Shown here one piece after another: positions 1 to 9,643 of a DNA stretch of 12,888 bases (position 1 is the stretch's first letter; every line of letters starts with the position of its first letter). The stretch comes from CAZAEL01 sp964484135 (GTDB lineage Bacteria > Elusimicrobiota > Elusimicrobia > FEN-1173). The notes beneath the pieces are model-generated. The model did not search any database and had not been told where the DNA came from. It saw only the letters and a program-made list of their open reading frames with translations. Position numbers and translations under genes: made by a program. The DNA is taken from contig CAZAEL010000058.1 of the NCBI GenBank assembly GCA_964484135.1, forward strand, positions 1-12,888, given 5' to 3'.

Positions 1-1
1 C

Positions 2-1354
2 ACGCCGGAGCGGAGCGGACTGCTCTTCGCGATCAAGGGGTTGATCGGCGCGTACCCGGGACGGTTCTCCCTGACGCCCTACTACGTCAAGACCCAGCAG
101 TACAACAACATCGAGAACCGGGACCTCTGGGAATACACCCTGAACCTGGGGCCCGCGGCGCTGGACCGCCTGACCGCCCATCTCTGGGAATTGGGGCAGA
201 ACCATTTCAATTATTTCTTCCTCACGGAAAACTGCTCGTACCAGCTGCTCCCGCTCCTGGAGGCGGGGGACCCGTCCCTGGACCTGAGCGACGTCTTCGA
301 TTTCAAGGCCATCCCCGCGGACACCCTGCGGGCCGTGCTCGCCGCGCCCGGCCTCTCGTCCGCCGGACGGCTCCGCCCCTCCACCCTGCGGCTGATCCTG
401 CGGCGGCGGGCCCTGCTTTCACCCGGAGAACTCCGCGCCGCCGAGGCCATCGCGCGGAAAAAGGGGCCCTCGCCGTTCGAGCCCCTGGACGGCCTCCCGC
501 CGGACCGGCAGGCCCTGGTCCTGGACTCGGCGTACGACTATTTCCGGTACCGCCACGGCTTCGCCCGGTTCCAGACGCCGGAGACGGACGAATGGGAGCG
601 CCGGATCCTCCTGCGCCGGGGACGACTGGGCATCGCGTCTCCCGAGGCGCCGCCCCTGCCGGGGGAGGAGCTGATCCCGCCGGAGGCCGGGCACAAGAGC
701 GGACGGCTGGCCCTGGCCTTCGGGTTTTCCAAGGACCACACGACCTTCGAGGAAATCTCCCTGCGGCCCGCGCTCCACGATTTGACCGCGGACCCGGCCG
801 GGTACGTGCCGGACAGCCAGCTGGAGATGTTCCACCTGGCGGCGCGGTACAACGACGACCGCGAAAAACTGTCCCTGGAAAAGTTCGCGCTCCTGGACAT
901 CGTGTCCCTGTCGCCCCTGGACCGATGGATCCGCCGTCCTTCCTGGCGGTTCTTCACGGGATTCTCCACCGCCAAGGACCTGGGTCGGAGGCCGGAAAAA
1001 TCCCTGGCCTATTCCCTGAGCGGGGGCACCGGCTTCACGCTGGAGACGCGGGCGTACCGCCGGCAGACCTTTTACGTTTTGGCGGAGGGAGACGCGGGCG
1101 CGGGGGGAATCTTCGACAAAAATTACCGGACGGGCGCCGGCGGCGCGGCCGGCCTGCTCCTGGAGCCCGCCCGCTTTTGGCGGATCCAGGGGGAGGGAGG
1201 ATGGACGCGCTATTTCGCGGGGGACCTGCGGTCCGTCACGCGGACGGGCCTGACCAACGCCTTCGTCCTCCACCGGGGCTGGGAAGTCCGTTCGGTCCTG
1301 CGGCGGGAAGGCCCGTCCCGGGAGGCGCTGTTCTTCCTTAATTTTTACCTGTGA
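2..1354 (+). CDS. DUF4105 (Lnb N-terminal periplasmic type) envelope protein, 5'-truncated
   Basis: The reading frame is open from the left edge and ends at TGA 1352-1354, so the N-terminus lies outside the window. The visible part resembles DUF4105 / Lnb N-terminal periplasmic-domain proteins: a YPGRFS stretch, then YYVKTQQYNN, then NRDLWEY, then the Cys-containing TENCSYQLLPLLE block. The last 120 or so residues are rich in Gly and aromatic residues in alternating patterns (for example TGFTLETRAYRRQTFYVLAEG) and end in NFYL, which would suit beta-strands of an outer-membrane barrel. That barrel reading is inference. The family is predicted to act in the periplasm or outer membrane and has no firmly known reaction. 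It converges on, and overlaps by 17 bp, the hydrolase gene on the other strand. The family call is good; the function is unknown. Confidence 0.8.
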   Translation, partial: TPERSGLLFAIKGLIGAYPGRFSLTPYYVKTQQYNNIENRDLWEYTLNLGPAALDRLTAHLWELGQNHFNYFFLTENCSYQLLPLLEAGDPSLDLSDVFDFKAIPADTLRAVLAAPGLSSAGRLRPSTLRLILRRRALLSPGELRAAEAIARKKGPSPFEPLDGLPPDRQALVLDSAYDYFRYRHGFARFQTPETDEWERRILLRRGRLGIASPEAPPLPGEELIPPEAGHKSGRLALAFGFSKDHTTFEEISLRPALHDLTADPAGYVPDSQLEMFHLAARYNDDREKLSLEKFALLDIVSLSPLDRWIRRPSWRFFTGFSTAKDLGRRPEKSLAYSLSGGTGFTLETRAYRRQTFYVLAEGDAGAGGIFDKNYRTGAGGAAGLLLEPARFWRIQGEGGWTRYFAGDLRSVTRTGLTNAFVLHRGWEVRSVLRREGPSREALFFLNFYL

Positions 1355-2204
1355 GGGGGGACGAAAAGGCCTCCCGGAAAAACCGGGCGACCTCTTCCTC
1401 GTACTGGGGGCCGGCGGCCTTGCGGCAGCCCAGGTGCTCCGCCCCTTCCACCATCCAGAGGGTTTTGGGCTCCCGGGCTTTTTCGTAAAGTTTCCGGGAC
1501 ATCCACGCCGGCACGGTCCGGTCCGCGGTGCCGTGGATCAGGAACACCGGCCGCGGAGAAATGTCCGCGACGTAATCCACCGGGTCCCAGCGGCGCCTGA
1601 CGATCAGCGCGGGGACGAAGTGGGAGAAGGGCCAGGTCAACCAGCTCCGCTTCATGACGTCCTTGGTGATGGCCCGATAGGCCGTGAAACCCGCCTCCAG
1701 CACCGCGGCCCGCACGAACGGCTCGCGCGCCGCCGTCACCGCGGCCACGGCCGCGCCCAGGGACTGCCCGAAGACGCCCACCCGCCCCTCCGGGGAGCGG
1801 AGCCTCGATCGGGCGTAGCGCACGCTGGCGACGCCGTCGGCCACCGTCCCTTCCGGCGAAGGCCGGCCCGCGGAGCCGCCGAACCCCCGGTAGTCGAAGA
1901 TCAGCACGTCGAAGCCGTGCCGCGTCAAGAAGACCGACTGCGGGAAATGGTTCGACACGTTGCCGAAATTGCCGTGGAAGTGCACGATGGTTCCCAGCGG
2001 CTCCCGGTCCGTCCGGAAATAAAGGCCGGTCAATTCGGTCCCGTCCAGGCTGGGATACCGCACGAGCTCGTACTCCAGGCCCGCGTTGTGCGGGTCGGCG
2101 TACAGCCGCGCGTTGGGGTAATAGAAGATCCGCTTGGCGCTGCAGCCCGCCAGCGCGAGCCCGAAACAAAGCGCGAGGACCGCCCGCTCAACCCGTCGTT
2201 TCAT
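1338..2204 (-). CDS. Lipoprotein alpha/beta hydrolase (BEM46/ABHD13-like serine hydrolase)
   Basis: This is a 288-residue protein whose N-terminus is a lipoprotein signal: basic MKRR, a hydrophobic stretch, then the lipobox L-A-G-C with the lipidated Cys at 21. It should therefore be membrane-anchored and face the periplasm. The alpha/beta-hydrolase fold shows in the oxyanion segment HFHGN (75-79), the nucleophile elbow GQSLG (Ser148), the acid in HGTAD (Asp228) and the base in GAEH (His257), so the triad is complete. FDYRGFGGS (103-111) is typical of the BEM46/ABHD13-like group. Substrate unknown; an esterase, acyl hydrolase or peptidase role is possible. The start is ATG at 2204-2202 on the minus strand, with no Shine-Dalgarno sequence but a -10-like box 6 nt upstream. 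It is transcribed away from the PurD-like gene, and its 3' end overlaps the DUF4105 gene. Confidence 0.86.
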   Translation of the reverse strand: MKRRVERAVLALCFGLALAGCSAKRIFYYPNARLYADPHNAGLEYELVRYPSLDGTELTGLYFRTDREPLGTIVHFHGNFGNVSNHFPQSVFLTRHGFDVLIFDYRGFGGSAGRPSPEGTVADGVASVRYARSRLRSPEGRVGVFGQSLGAAVAAVTAAREPFVRAAVLEAGFTAYRAITKDVMKRSWLTWPFSHFVPALIVRRRWDPVDYVADISPRPVFLIHGTADRTVPAWMSRKLYEKAREPKTLWMVEGAEHLGCRKAAGPQYEEEVARFFREAFSSPLTGKN

Positions 2205-2210
2205 AAAAAC

Positions 2211-2216
2211 ATCTTA
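2211..2216 (-). promoter_or_regulatory. Extended -10 box directly before the hydrolase ATG
   Basis: Read on the minus strand, this is TAAGAT preceded by TGA, which forms an extended -10 (TGn-TAnnAT) with no clear -35. Only 6 nt (GTTTTT) separate it from the ATG, so transcription would start at or within a base or two of the start codon, giving a leaderless mRNA. This is inferred from motif and spacing; no start site has been mapped. Confidence 0.45.
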
Positions 2217-2320
2217 TCAAAATATGTTTTTGCGGGATTTCCCGGCCCCGCCTCTTCGTTCCTCCGGAAGCGCGGAGGAGCCGGACGCCGCGGACCGGCC
2301 TCCGTTTTTTCAAAGAAACC

Positions 2321-2351
2321 TTGACAATTCGCCGCCATACCTTAATATAAA
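2321..2351 (+). promoter_or_regulatory. Sigma70-like promoter for the PurD-like gene
   Basis: A perfect -35 TTGACA lies at 2321-2326. The best -10 is TATAAA at 2346-2351 (5 of 6 matches) with a long 19-bp spacer. TAATAT at 2343-2348, with a 16-bp spacer, is an alternative. The -10 ends 8 nt before the GTG start, so the leader would be absent or only a few bases long. This is the best promoter match in the window and marks the start of the rightward gene series. Confidence 0.6.
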
Positions 2352-2359
2352 GAGTACCA

Positions 2360-3715
2360 GTGCCACAAAACGGACACAAAAACAAGCCCGCCGAGCAGAC
2401 CGCGCCTTCCCCTGCGGAAAAAACGGACACAGCCGCCCCGCGCAAGATCCTCTGCGTCTCGCGCGTCGGGTGCATCGGCGACCTCTGCCGCCAGCTCATC
2501 GCCGAGGGCAACCAGGTCAAATATTACATCGACGAGAAGAGCGAGCGGGACGTGTCCGACGGCTTCGTGGAGAAGGTGGACGACTGGGAGGCGCACAAAA
2601 ACTGGGCCGACCTGATCGTGTTCGACGATTCCGACTTCGGCCCGGTCTGCGAGAAGCTGCGCAAGGAGGGCAAGGCCGTGGTGGGGGGAACGACCTACAC
2701 GGACAAGCTGGAGGCCAGCCGCGATTTCGGCCAGGAGGAGATGAAGGCCGCGGGCATGACCATCCTGCCCCATTGGAACTTCGACGACTTCGAGGAGGCC
2801 GTCCGGTTCGTGAAGGACAGCCCCGGCCGGTATGTGGTCAAGCCCAACGGCACGGCCCAGAACGAGAAGGTCCTCTCCTTCGTGGGCCAGGAAGAGGACG
2901 GGCTGGACGTGCTGGCCATCCTCCAGCACTACAAAAAGGGCTGGGCCAGCAAGATCAAGAGCTTCCAGATCCAGAAGTTCGCCACGGGCGTGGAGGTGGC
3001 CATCGGCGGGTACTTCAACGGCAAGGAGTTCGTCCTGCCCGTGTGCGTGAACTTCGAGCACAAGAAGATGTTCCCCGGCGACATCGGCCCCGCCACCGGC
3101 GAGATGGGCACCTCCATGTTCTGGGCCGGCGATACGGTGCTCTACCGCGAGACCATCGCCAAGATGCAGGACCGCCTGGCCGAAGCGGGGTACGTGGGCT
3201 ACTTCGACATCAACTGCATCGCCACGGCGCGGGCCATCTATCCCCTGGAGTGCACGCCGCGCTTCGGGTACCCGACCCTGAGCATCCAGATGGAAGGGGT
3301 CACCAGCCCCTGGGGGGATTTTCTGCACGCCCTGGCCATGCGCCAGCCCTTCAACCTCAAGACCAAAAAAGGGTTCCAGATGGGCGTGGTGGTGGCGGTG
3401 CCGCCCTTTCCCTTCGAGGACCCCAAGGCCTTCAAGAAATATTCCGAGGACGCGGTCATCATCTTCAAGAAGCCGAACATGGAGGGCGTGTACCCGGCGG
3501 ACGTGAAGCTCGTGGACGGCGACTGGCGGCTCACGGGGAGCACCGGCTACGCCCTGGTCGTCACCGGCTCCGGCCCCACCATGGAAGACGCGGCCCGCGA
3601 GGCCTACGGACGGGTGAAGAACGTCATCATCCCCAACATGTTCTACCGCACGGACATCGGCCAGCGCTGGCAACGGGACGGCGACCTGCTCCGCACCTGG
3701 GGGTATTTGACCTAA
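2360..3715 (+). CDS. PurD-like ATP-grasp ligase (atypical phosphoribosylamine--glycine ligase homologue)
   Basis: This is a 451-residue ATP-grasp protein. A Rossmann-like first domain (about 28-110) is followed by the ATP-grasp core: YVVKPNG with Lys161, then the block at 232-250 (FEHKKM, DIGPATGEMG), which parallels the DHKR...GDxGPNTGGMG block of PurD, then LECTPRFGYP at 296-305, which parallels EFNxRFGDPE with Glu297 as a likely Mg ligand. Two PurD signatures differ. The N-terminal GGREHA motif is replaced by VGCIGDLC, and the Asn and Asp of the last motif are Thr and Tyr. It may therefore ligate a substrate other than phosphoribosylamine and glycine. The first 27 residues are low-complexity and polar. 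The start is GTG at 2360, close behind a promoter, with only a weak AAAGAG upstream. No other purine genes are nearby. Fold is secure; reaction is uncertain. Confidence 0.75.
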   Translation: MPQNGHKNKPAEQTAPSPAEKTDTAAPRKILCVSRVGCIGDLCRQLIAEGNQVKYYIDEKSERDVSDGFVEKVDDWEAHKNWADLIVFDDSDFGPVCEKLRKEGKAVVGGTTYTDKLEASRDFGQEEMKAAGMTILPHWNFDDFEEAVRFVKDSPGRYVVKPNGTAQNEKVLSFVGQEEDGLDVLAILQHYKKGWASKIKSFQIQKFATGVEVAIGGYFNGKEFVLPVCVNFEHKKMFPGDIGPATGEMGTSMFWAGDTVLYRETIAKMQDRLAEAGYVGYFDINCIATARAIYPLECTPRFGYPTLSIQMEGVTSPWGDFLHALAMRQPFNLKTKKGFQMGVVVAVPPFPFEDPKAFKKYSEDAVIIFKKPNMEGVYPADVKLVDGDWRLTGSTGYALVVTGSGPTMEDAAREAYGRVKNVIIPNMFYRTDIGQRWQRDGDLLRTWGYLT

Positions 3716-3802
3716 CCCTCAAGCCGTCCCAAAAGTTTTCCCGCCCGCCCCACGACCACCGTTTCCTAGAAAACCCTCCGCCGTTTCTGGTAAAATATTC
3801 GG
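3716..3802 (+). promoter_or_regulatory. Intergenic region with extended -10 before miaB
   Basis: Of these 87 bases, the notable part is TGG-TAAAAT, with the hexamer at 3791-3796. It forms an extended -10 only 6 nt before the miaB ATG at 3803, and I see no convincing -35. No Shine-Dalgarno sequence lies between the box and the ATG. A leaderless miaB transcript is the simplest reading. No terminator hairpin was seen after the PurD-like gene. Confidence 0.45.
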
Positions 3803-5275
3803 ATGGAACGGCGACCCCTCCCCAAAACCCCCGGTACCGCGCCCATCGAGTCATCGCCAGGACCTTCCCCCGCGAATTCCCCGAAATTCTTCATTGAAAC
3901 GTTCGGCTGCCAGATGAATCTGGCGGATTCGGAGGAGATGGGGCGGGCGCTCCGGGCCCGCGGGCTCACGCCCGCCGCCCGGCAGGAGGACGCGGACTGG
4001 ATCCTGGTCAACACCTGCACCGTGCGCCAGCACGCCGAGGACCGGGCGCTGTCCCGCCTGGGCCGGCTCAGGCCCTGGAAGGCGGGGGACCCGCGCCGGC
4101 GGCTGGTGGTGGTGGGCTGCGCCGCGGAACGGATCGGGGAAAGCCTCCGGTCCCGGTTCCCGCACGTGGACCTGGTGGTGGGCGCCAAATCCCTCGCCCA
4201 GTTCGACCGCCTGCTGGCTCCGCACCTCGATCAGGGGGAAAACCCTTTCGACGGCCTGGCCGAGGGCCGGGACGCCTGGCCCCACCACCTGACTCGGGCC
4301 GACGGCCCGCCTGCGGCGGGCAGCCAGGTGGTGGGGTGGTCCACAGAAGCCGATTACACGTCCTTCCTCGGGCCGTCCCCGATCACGGCGTACGTGACCA
4401 TCATGCGGGGCTGCAACTATTCCTGCGCGTACTGCGTGGTGCCGGCGGTGCGCGGCCGGGAGGTGTACCGCCCCGCGGCCAGCGTCCTGGAAGAGGTCCG
4501 GCAAAAGGCCGCGCGCGGCCTGCCCGAAGTCATGCTCCTGGGCCAGACCGTCAACTCCTACCGGCCTTCTCCGGCGGCGGACGGCGTCGCGGACTTTTCC
4601 GATCTCCTGCGCGCCGTGAACGCCGTCCCCGGCGTGCGGCGCATCCGTTTCATGAGCCCCCACCCCCATTACGTGGACGACCGGTTCGCGCGGGCCATGG
4701 CGGAGTGCGAAAACGTCTGCCCCCACATCCACCTGCCGGTCCAATCCGGCGCCGACGCCGTGCTCAAGCGGATGCGCCGCAACTACACCCGCGCCGATTT
4801 CCTGCGCCGCCTGGACACGCTGCGCCGCGCCGTCCCGGGCCTGGCCGTGACCACGGACCTCATCGCGGGGTTCCCGGGCGAAACGGAGGCGGATTTCGCC
4901 GACACCCTGTCCCTGACGGAGCAGGCCGACTTCGACGGCGCCTTTTGCTTCAAATACTCGCCGCGGCCCGGCACCGAGGCCGCCGGCCTGGCGGACGACG
5001 TGCCCGAGGCCGTCAAAGAGGAGCGCCACGCCCGCCTTCTGAAGCTCACGGAATCCCTGGCCCGGCGCAAGGTGCGGGGGCTGCGGGGCCGCCGGCGGGA
5101 CATCCTGGTGGAAAACGCCCTGCCCCGGGAAAACGGCGCGTTCCGGTACGAAGGCCGCGACGCCGCCCTGCGGAAAATCCTTTTTTCATCCGGGCGGGCG
5201 CTCCGCGCCGGAGAGTTCGCGGAAGTGAGGGTCACGGGGGCCTCCGGCCGCACGTTGAGAGGTGAAATGCCGTGA
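3803..5275 (+). CDS. miaB: tRNA-2-methylthio-N6-dimethylallyladenosine synthase MiaB (with in-frame 20-codon insertion)
   Basis: MiaB is a radical-SAM enzyme that adds a methylthio group to C2 of i6A37 in tRNA. This 490-residue protein has the N-terminal methylthiotransferase domain with its three cluster Cys (FGCQMN Cys36, NTCTV Cys72, VGCAAER Cys106). The radical-SAM motif CNYSCAYC follows (Cys204, 208, 211), then GQTVNSYR, and a TRAM-like RNA-binding tail from about 425. The CVVP after the radical-SAM motif and the QMN signature favour MiaB over RimO or MtaB, and miaA in the same window agrees. Residues 160-179, between the two catalytic domains, are encoded by a palindromic element shared with mutS. 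About 27 extra residues precede the usual IETFGCQMN start. ATG 3803 follows a -10-like box. The last codons overlap the next gene by GTGA. Confidence 0.95.
   Translation: MERRPLPKTPGTAPIESSPGPSPANSPKFFIETFGCQMNLADSEEMGRALRARGLTPAARQEDADWILVNTCTVRQHAEDRALSRLGRLRPWKAGDPRRRLVVVGCAAERIGESLRSRFPHVDLVVGAKSLAQFDRLLAPHLDQGENPFDGLAEGRDAWPHHLTRADGPPAAGSQVVGWSTEADYTSFLGPSPITAYVTIMRGCNYSCAYCVVPAVRGREVYRPAASVLEEVRQKAARGLPEVMLLGQTVNSYRPSPAADGVADFSDLLRAVNAVPGVRRIRFMSPHPHYVDDRFARAMAECENVCPHIHLPVQSGADAVLKRMRRNYTRADFLRRLDTLRRAVPGLAVTTDLIAGFPGETEADFADTLSLTEQADFDGAFCFKYSPRPGTEAAGLADDVPEAVKEERHARLLKLTESLARRKVRGLRGRRRDILVENALPRENGAFRYEGRDAALRKILFSSGRALRAGEFAEVRVTGASGRTLRGEMP
4280..4339 (+). repeat. 60-bp palindromic element inserted in frame in miaB (copy 1)
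   Basis: The outer arms 4280-4291 and 4325-4336 are a perfect 12-bp inverted repeat (CCCCACCACCTG / CAGGTGGTGGGG). Inside are two alternative hairpins: CGGGCC-GAC-GGCCCG (4295-4309) and GCCCGCC-TGC-GGCGGGC (4305-4321). The 60 bp equal exactly 20 codons, from Pro160 to Trp179, and match the mutS copy at 6673-6732 at 53 of 60 bases. TGG stands both just before the element and as its last codon, which could be a 3-bp target duplication. MiaB homologues have no such segment between the N-terminal domain and the radical-SAM core (family knowledge). Confidence 0.85.
5257..5264 (+). promoter_or_regulatory. Shine-Dalgarno site for the LapA-like gene
   Basis: GAGAGGTG ends 7 nt before the GTG at 5272 and lies within the last codons of miaB. 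It supports that start and shows that conventional Shine-Dalgarno initiation is also used in this genome. Confidence 0.6.
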
Positions 5276-5508
5276 TCTTTAAATTCGCGATCGTCCTCCT
5301 TTTGGTGGCGGTGCTCCTGATCCTGGGCGTCCAGAACCCCCAGCCCGTCCAGCTCAATTTCCTGACCTGGAGGGCCGTCCCCATGTCCGTGCTCGTGATC
5401 GTTTTGGCCAGCGTCCTGGTGGGGCTGCTGGGGGGATTCCTCATGGGCTGGCGCCCGCGGGACGAACCCGTCCAGGACGACGAAGCCCCTCCAGAGAAAC
5501 GGGACTGA
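5272..5508 (+). CDS. LapA-domain (DUF1049) small inner-membrane protein
   Basis: This 78-residue protein has two transmembrane helices, at about 2-20 and 37-58. Between them is the family signature NPQPVQLNFLTWRAVPMS, and a short charged tail (RPRDEPVQDDEAPPEKRD) follows. That is the standard LapA / DUF1049 layout. In Escherichia coli the LapA and LapB proteins help control lipopolysaccharide synthesis through LpxC turnover. No lapB is visible here, so that role is inferred only from the family. The GTG start overlaps the miaB stop as GTGA and has a Shine-Dalgarno sequence 7 nt upstream, so it is translationally coupled to miaB. Confidence 0.83.
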   Translation: MIFKFAIVLLLVAVLLILGVQNPQPVQLNFLTWRAVPMSVLVIVLASVLVGLLGGFLMGWRPRDEPVQDDEAPPEKRD

Positions 5509-5561
5509 CTTCCATCCGGCTCTTTTTCCGGCGACAGACAAGACAGCCCAAACCCGCAATC

Positions 5562-6117
5562 ATGCCTTCTTTTTCCCGACGCTGGTGGCACTGGCCGCTC
5601 CTGGCCCTTTCGGTCCTGGGCCTTCTGGGGATGAGCTCCGGTTTTCTGTGGAACCTGATCCGCCCCGTCCTCCACAAAAACTTGATCAACAGTTACGCGG
5701 CGGTGTACAAGTTCGATCCCCTGTTCGTGATGGCCCTGGTGAAAGAGGAATCCCGCTTCCAAAGGACCGCCCGATCCCACCGCGGGGCCATCGGCCTCAT
5801 GCAGCTCATGCCGGAAACCGCGCTGGAGATGGCGAGGAAAATGGGTCAAAAGGTCTCGTTGGCCCAGATCGAAGAGCCTGAAATGAACATCCGCCTGGGA
5901 TTCCATTACCTGTCCCTTTTGCGGGAGGAGTTCGCCGGGGACCCCGTGGCGATCCTGGCCGCGTACAACGCCGGCCCCGCCAACGCGCGGGCCTGGCGCA
6001 AGGAAGGCCCCCTCACCCTGGACCAGATCGCGTACCCGGAGACCCGCGCCTTCGTGAAAAGCGTCCTTCGCACCCACCGATGGCTGAGACGGTTCCAGAA
6101 GGTCAAAACCTTTTTCC

Positions 6118-6125
<8 letters not shown>
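5562..6125 (+). CDS. Membrane-anchored lytic murein transglycosylase (Slt/GH23 domain)
   Basis: This 187-residue protein has an N-terminal signal-anchor (basic MPSFSRRWW, hydrophobic about 12-30) and a GH23 transglycosylase domain. The signatures are in order: VKEESRF with catalytic Glu63, GAIGLMQLMPET (76-86), and AAYNAGP (133-139). The enzyme should cleave the MurNAc-GlcNAc bond in the periplasm to form 1,6-anhydromuramyl ends. The size and lack of extra repeats resemble the small single-domain transglycosylases found in many diderms. ATG 5562 lies 53 nt after the LapA-like gene with no good Shine-Dalgarno sequence. The end overlaps the mutS start by 8 nt (ATGGCTAA), so cell-wall and repair genes are cotranscribed here. 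Confidence 0.9.
6097..6114 (+). promoter_or_regulatory. Small hairpin just before the mutS start codon
   Basis: AGAAGGT (6097-6103) can pair with the segment 6108-6114 (ACCTTTT, one G-U pair) across a 4-base loop, ending 3 nt before the ATG at 6118. The left arm is also the only Shine-Dalgarno-like sequence near mutS. Ribosomes finishing the slt-like gene would melt it, which would couple mutS translation to the upstream gene. Weak evidence; the stem is short. Confidence 0.3.
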
Positions 6126-9015
<2,890 letters not shown>

Positions 9016-9057
9016 TTCTCTCACGTACCGCGCTGGGAAAAGGGGGATATTCACCGG

Positions 9058-9573
9058 ATGACCGAACACGTTTCGCATCATTCGTCGCGCCACGGCAACG
9101 GCGGTCCGGAGCGCCGCTCCCACCACCGTTTCCCGCTGATCAAGGACCTGGCCGAGCCCGTGGACCTGATCCTCATGGACGCGCCGCCCGCCGAGAAGGG
9201 CGCGCCTCCCCCGAAGGGCGGCCCTTCCCGCGACCTGCCCGCGGTGCTCACCAACCTGTCGGCCGGGGGCATGTCGCTGTTGGTCTTCGCCCACGTGTCC
9301 GGCGACACCCGTTTGAAGATGGTCCTGAACCTGCCCGGTCTGGAGGGCCTGGAGCTCCAGGGGCACGTCAAGTGGACCTCTCCCAAGGGCGACACCACGG
9401 CCATCGGCGTCCAGTTCAACCACCTCTCCCACGACATCGTCAAGCGCATCAACCACATGGCCGAAGCGTTCCAGGATTGCGAGCTCAAGATCGCCTTTGG
9501 GATCAAGGACGTCTGTTTCCGCGCCTGCGCGTACTGGCCCCTCTGCCACAAACCCGTCAAGCTCAAACACTGA
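9058..9573 (+). CDS. PilZ-domain protein with C-terminal Cys cluster
   Basis: This 171-residue protein has both halves of the cyclic-di-GMP-binding PilZ signature: RxxxR at Arg20-Arg24 (RRSHHRF) and NxSxxG at Asn66-Gly71 (NLSAGG). The beta-barrel follows (about 72-122). A Pro/Gly/Lys-rich loop (42-57) lies between the two signatures. The tail after 140 carries Cys141, Cys153, Cys157, Cys163 and His164 (CFRACAYWPLCH), a possible metal or Fe-S site that is not part of standard PilZ. It is likely a cytoplasmic c-di-GMP receptor; the partner is unknown. ATG 9058 has AGGGGGA about 11 nt upstream as a possible Shine-Dalgarno sequence, and GATATT exactly 6 nt upstream resembles the spacing of the leaderless candidates. 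It follows mutS after 42 nt. Confidence 0.82.
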   Translation: MTEHVSHHSSRHGNGGPERRSHHRFPLIKDLAEPVDLILMDAPPAEKGAPPPKGGPSRDLPAVLTNLSAGGMSLLVFAHVSGDTRLKMVLNLPGLEGLELQGHVKWTSPKGDTTAIGVQFNHLSHDIVKRINHMAEAFQDCELKIAFGIKDVCFRACAYWPLCHKPVKLKH

Positions 9574-9576
9574 GGC

Positions 9577-9611
9577 GTGAGAAGTTAGAAGTGTGAGGTG
9601 AGAAGCGACAA
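9577..9611 (+). repeat. Degenerate heptamer array, GTGAGAA orientation
   Basis: Five consecutive 7-base units follow the PilZ stop: GTGAGAA, GTTAGAA, GTGTGAG, GTGAGAA, GCGACAA. The consensus GTGAGAA is the reverse complement of the TTCTCAC-type units found at 9644-9717. The composition is purine-rich and unlike the surrounding genes. Confidence 0.6.
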
Positions 9612-9617
9612 AAAGAG

Positions 9618-9640
9618 AACGAAAATGGGGGTCGTTTTTT
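9618..9640 (+). terminator. Possible weak terminator after the PilZ gene
   Basis: AACGA (9618-9622) pairs with TCGTT (9632-9636) and runs directly into a T6 tract (9635-9640). The stem is short and the loop about 9 nt, so this is a weak candidate. It sits between the two heptamer arrays. Confidence 0.25.
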
Positions 9641-9643
9641 GGA

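Noticed and set aside
3744..3765. CCCGCCCGCCCCACGACCACC resembles the left arm of the palindromic element.
   Set aside because: It needs a 3-base interruption to align and has no right arm or inner hairpin. C-rich intergenic sequence of this kind is expected by chance.
9213..9227. Palindrome GAAGGGC-G-GCCCTTC in the PilZ gene, considered as another element copy.
   Set aside because: It lacks the CCCCACCACC arms and the paired inner hairpins. It is a short palindrome in a Pro/Gly/Lys-rich loop of a GC-rich gene.
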